Below, in pieces: positions 5,205 to 5,999 of a stretch of 5,999 nt of DNA. Origin of the DNA: Micrococcaceae bacterium UBA6021 (lineage in GTDB: Bacteria; Actinomycetota; Actinomycetes; Actinomycetales; Micrococcaceae); assembly GCA_002427975.1 (NCBI GenBank), contig DIZT01000247.1, positions 1 to 5,999 on the forward strand. The letters are read 5' to 3'. Below the pieces are notes generated by a model. That model saw nothing but the letters and a program-made list of their open reading frames with translations. It did no database searches and was not told the origin of the DNA. Position 1 is the stretch's first letter; every line of letters begins with the position of its first letter. Both the position numbers and the translations under genes were made by a program.

Positions 5205-5999
5205 CTAACCAGACTGGACGGCGGTGAACTTGAGCAACAGCGCATGCTCCGGGTTCAGGATGGGCATTGGAAGCCCCACCTCCGCGAGGAACCGGCCGCT
5301 CGCTTCCGCCCCGGAAGCCAGCCATGCCGGTGGCTGGACCTGGGTGAAGGTGTGGGCATAGTCGGCGTCGCCGGGTGCAGGGAAAATGGCCTCAACCTTG
5401 TAAGTGCGCTCGGGGTCAAGCCCCGGAACGGCAACGCGGCCGGGCTGTTCGGCGAACGACGTCCGGGTACTGACGACGGCGAACAGGGCGGACCCGCCGT
5501 CGTCGGACACCACACCGTGGAGCATCAGGGAGTCGTCCGGGACGTCCGCGCGGACCATCCGCCCGCTGTGGATGAGCCCACGGTGCTCCTTGTAGAGGCC
5601 AATGAAGCGCTTGAGTTCCTCGCGTTCGGCGCCCTGTACCTGACGGACATCCCATTCCATGCCGAAGTGCCCGAACAATGCGGTGATGGCGCGGAAGGAG
5701 AGATCGTGCGTCCGGGCCGTGGTGTGCGAGGTGGTGGGGCCGATGTGTCCGCCCACCAGTTCCGGCGGAACCACGACGCCGGTCCAGCGCTGGATGGTTT
5801 GCCGCTCGAGGGCGTCGTTGCAGTCCGAGGCCCAGATCCGGTCTGTGCGCTCGAGGATGCCGAGGTCCACACGGGCACCGCCTGAGGAGCAGCTTTCAAT
5901 CTCGACGCCGGGATGGGCCTTCTTCAGTTCGTCAAAAAGCCGGTAGGCGGCCAGGGTCTGCTCGTGGACGGAGGAGCGGCCGGCATGGCCGTGCTCCAG
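5205..5999 (-). CDS. Alpha-galactosidase, GH36 family, C-terminal part (5' end beyond window)
   Basis: The last 264 residues are visible, open to the right edge and ending at TAG 5205-5207. GH36 enzymes hydrolyse terminal alpha-1,6-galactose from melibiose, raffinose and related sugars. Visible in order: LEHGHAGRSSVHEQT (residues 1-15 of the visible part); VEIESCSSGGARVDLG (32-47), the family's 'ES CSSGG.R.DlG' substrate-binding block; and WASDCNDALERQTIQ (56-70), the 'W.SD..DA..R' block expected to carry the catalytic acid/base aspartate. The end of the barrel (PTTSHT, then FGHFGMEWD) and a C-terminal beta-sandwich domain follow. The nucleophile segment ('KWD.NR') lies upstream, outside the window. 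Nothing visible is broken. Predicted to be cytoplasmic like most bacterial GH36 enzymes, although the N-terminus cannot be seen. It is on the same strand as glgP but nearly 590 bases away, so probably a separate transcript. Confidence 0.93.
   Translation of the reverse strand: MEHGHAGRSSVHEQTLAAYRLFDELKKAHPGVEIESCSSGGARVDLGILERTDRIWASDCNDALERQTIQRWTGVVVPPELVGGHIGPTTSHTTARTHDLSFRAITALFGHFGMEWDVRQVQGAEREELKRFIGLYKEHRGLIHSGRMVRADVPDDSLMLHGVVSDDGGSALFAVVSTRTSFAEQPGRVAVPGLDPERTYKVEAIFPAPGDADYAHTFTQVQPPAWLASGAEASGRFLAEVGLPMPILNPEHALLLKFTAVQSG

Noticed and set aside
4858..5325. Minus-strand open frame of 155 codons, and a 92-codon frame at 4917-5195, between glgP and the galactosidase
   Set aside because: The longer frame overlaps the 3' end of the galactosidase gene. 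Neither has a ribosome binding site, and both have low-complexity, Arg/Pro/Ser-rich translations.
5244..5885. Plus-strand open frame of 213 codons
   Set aside because: Antisense to the well-supported GH36 coding sequence and without recognisable motifs.
1..5999. tRNA, rRNA or CRISPR sequences
   Set aside because: No cloverleaf with a TTC-loop motif, no rRNA-like segment and no regularly spaced repeats could be seen on either strand.

Overview
The window is GC-rich DNA with high-GC actinobacterial character (GTG starts, GC-rich third positions). The gene content fits a member of the Micrococcaceae such as Arthrobacter or a relative. That placement is inferred from protein style and was not tested by a search.

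Layout. Positions 1 to about 1005 are a scrap-yard of unrelated truncated pieces on alternating strands: (i) the C-terminal two thirds of a serine recombinase, minus strand, running off the left edge and lacking its catalytic N-terminus; (ii) on the plus strand, the start of a rhodanese domain of the kind fused to metallo-beta-lactamase proteins, cut before its active-site cysteine; (iii) a short N-terminal piece of an IS256-family transposase with a frameshift; (iv) on the minus strand, the catalytic D-35-E end of an IS3/IS481-type transposase with a stop codon and frameshifts. Next, on the minus strand, come two small intact genes of unknown function (1026-1244 and 1285-1515). Upstream of them is a 30-codon stub of glgC (ADP-glucose pyrophosphorylase, 1669-1758) that keeps its ribosome binding site and nucleotide-binding loop and then stops matching the family.

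The main gene is glgP (1878-4487, minus), an apparently complete glycogen/alpha-glucan phosphorylase of the DUF3417-containing type. Directly upstream, with the better ribosome binding site, is a 44-codon small ORF (4484-4618) whose TGA stop overlaps the GTG start of glgP, so the two look translationally coupled. A gap of nearly 590 bases with several inverted repeats but no convincing gene follows. The window ends in the C-terminal part of a GH36 alpha-galactosidase (5205-5999, minus), whose start lies off the right edge.

The right two thirds is therefore carbohydrate metabolism: alpha-galactoside hydrolysis and glycogen breakdown to glucose-1-phosphate. The glgC stub suggests that a glycogen-synthesis gene once adjoined glgP, or was partly copied here, and was cut where the mobile-element debris begins. 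The points most worth a second look are the coupled leader ORF, the glgC stub with its unbroken frame into a small gene, and the pair of small unknown genes beside the debris.
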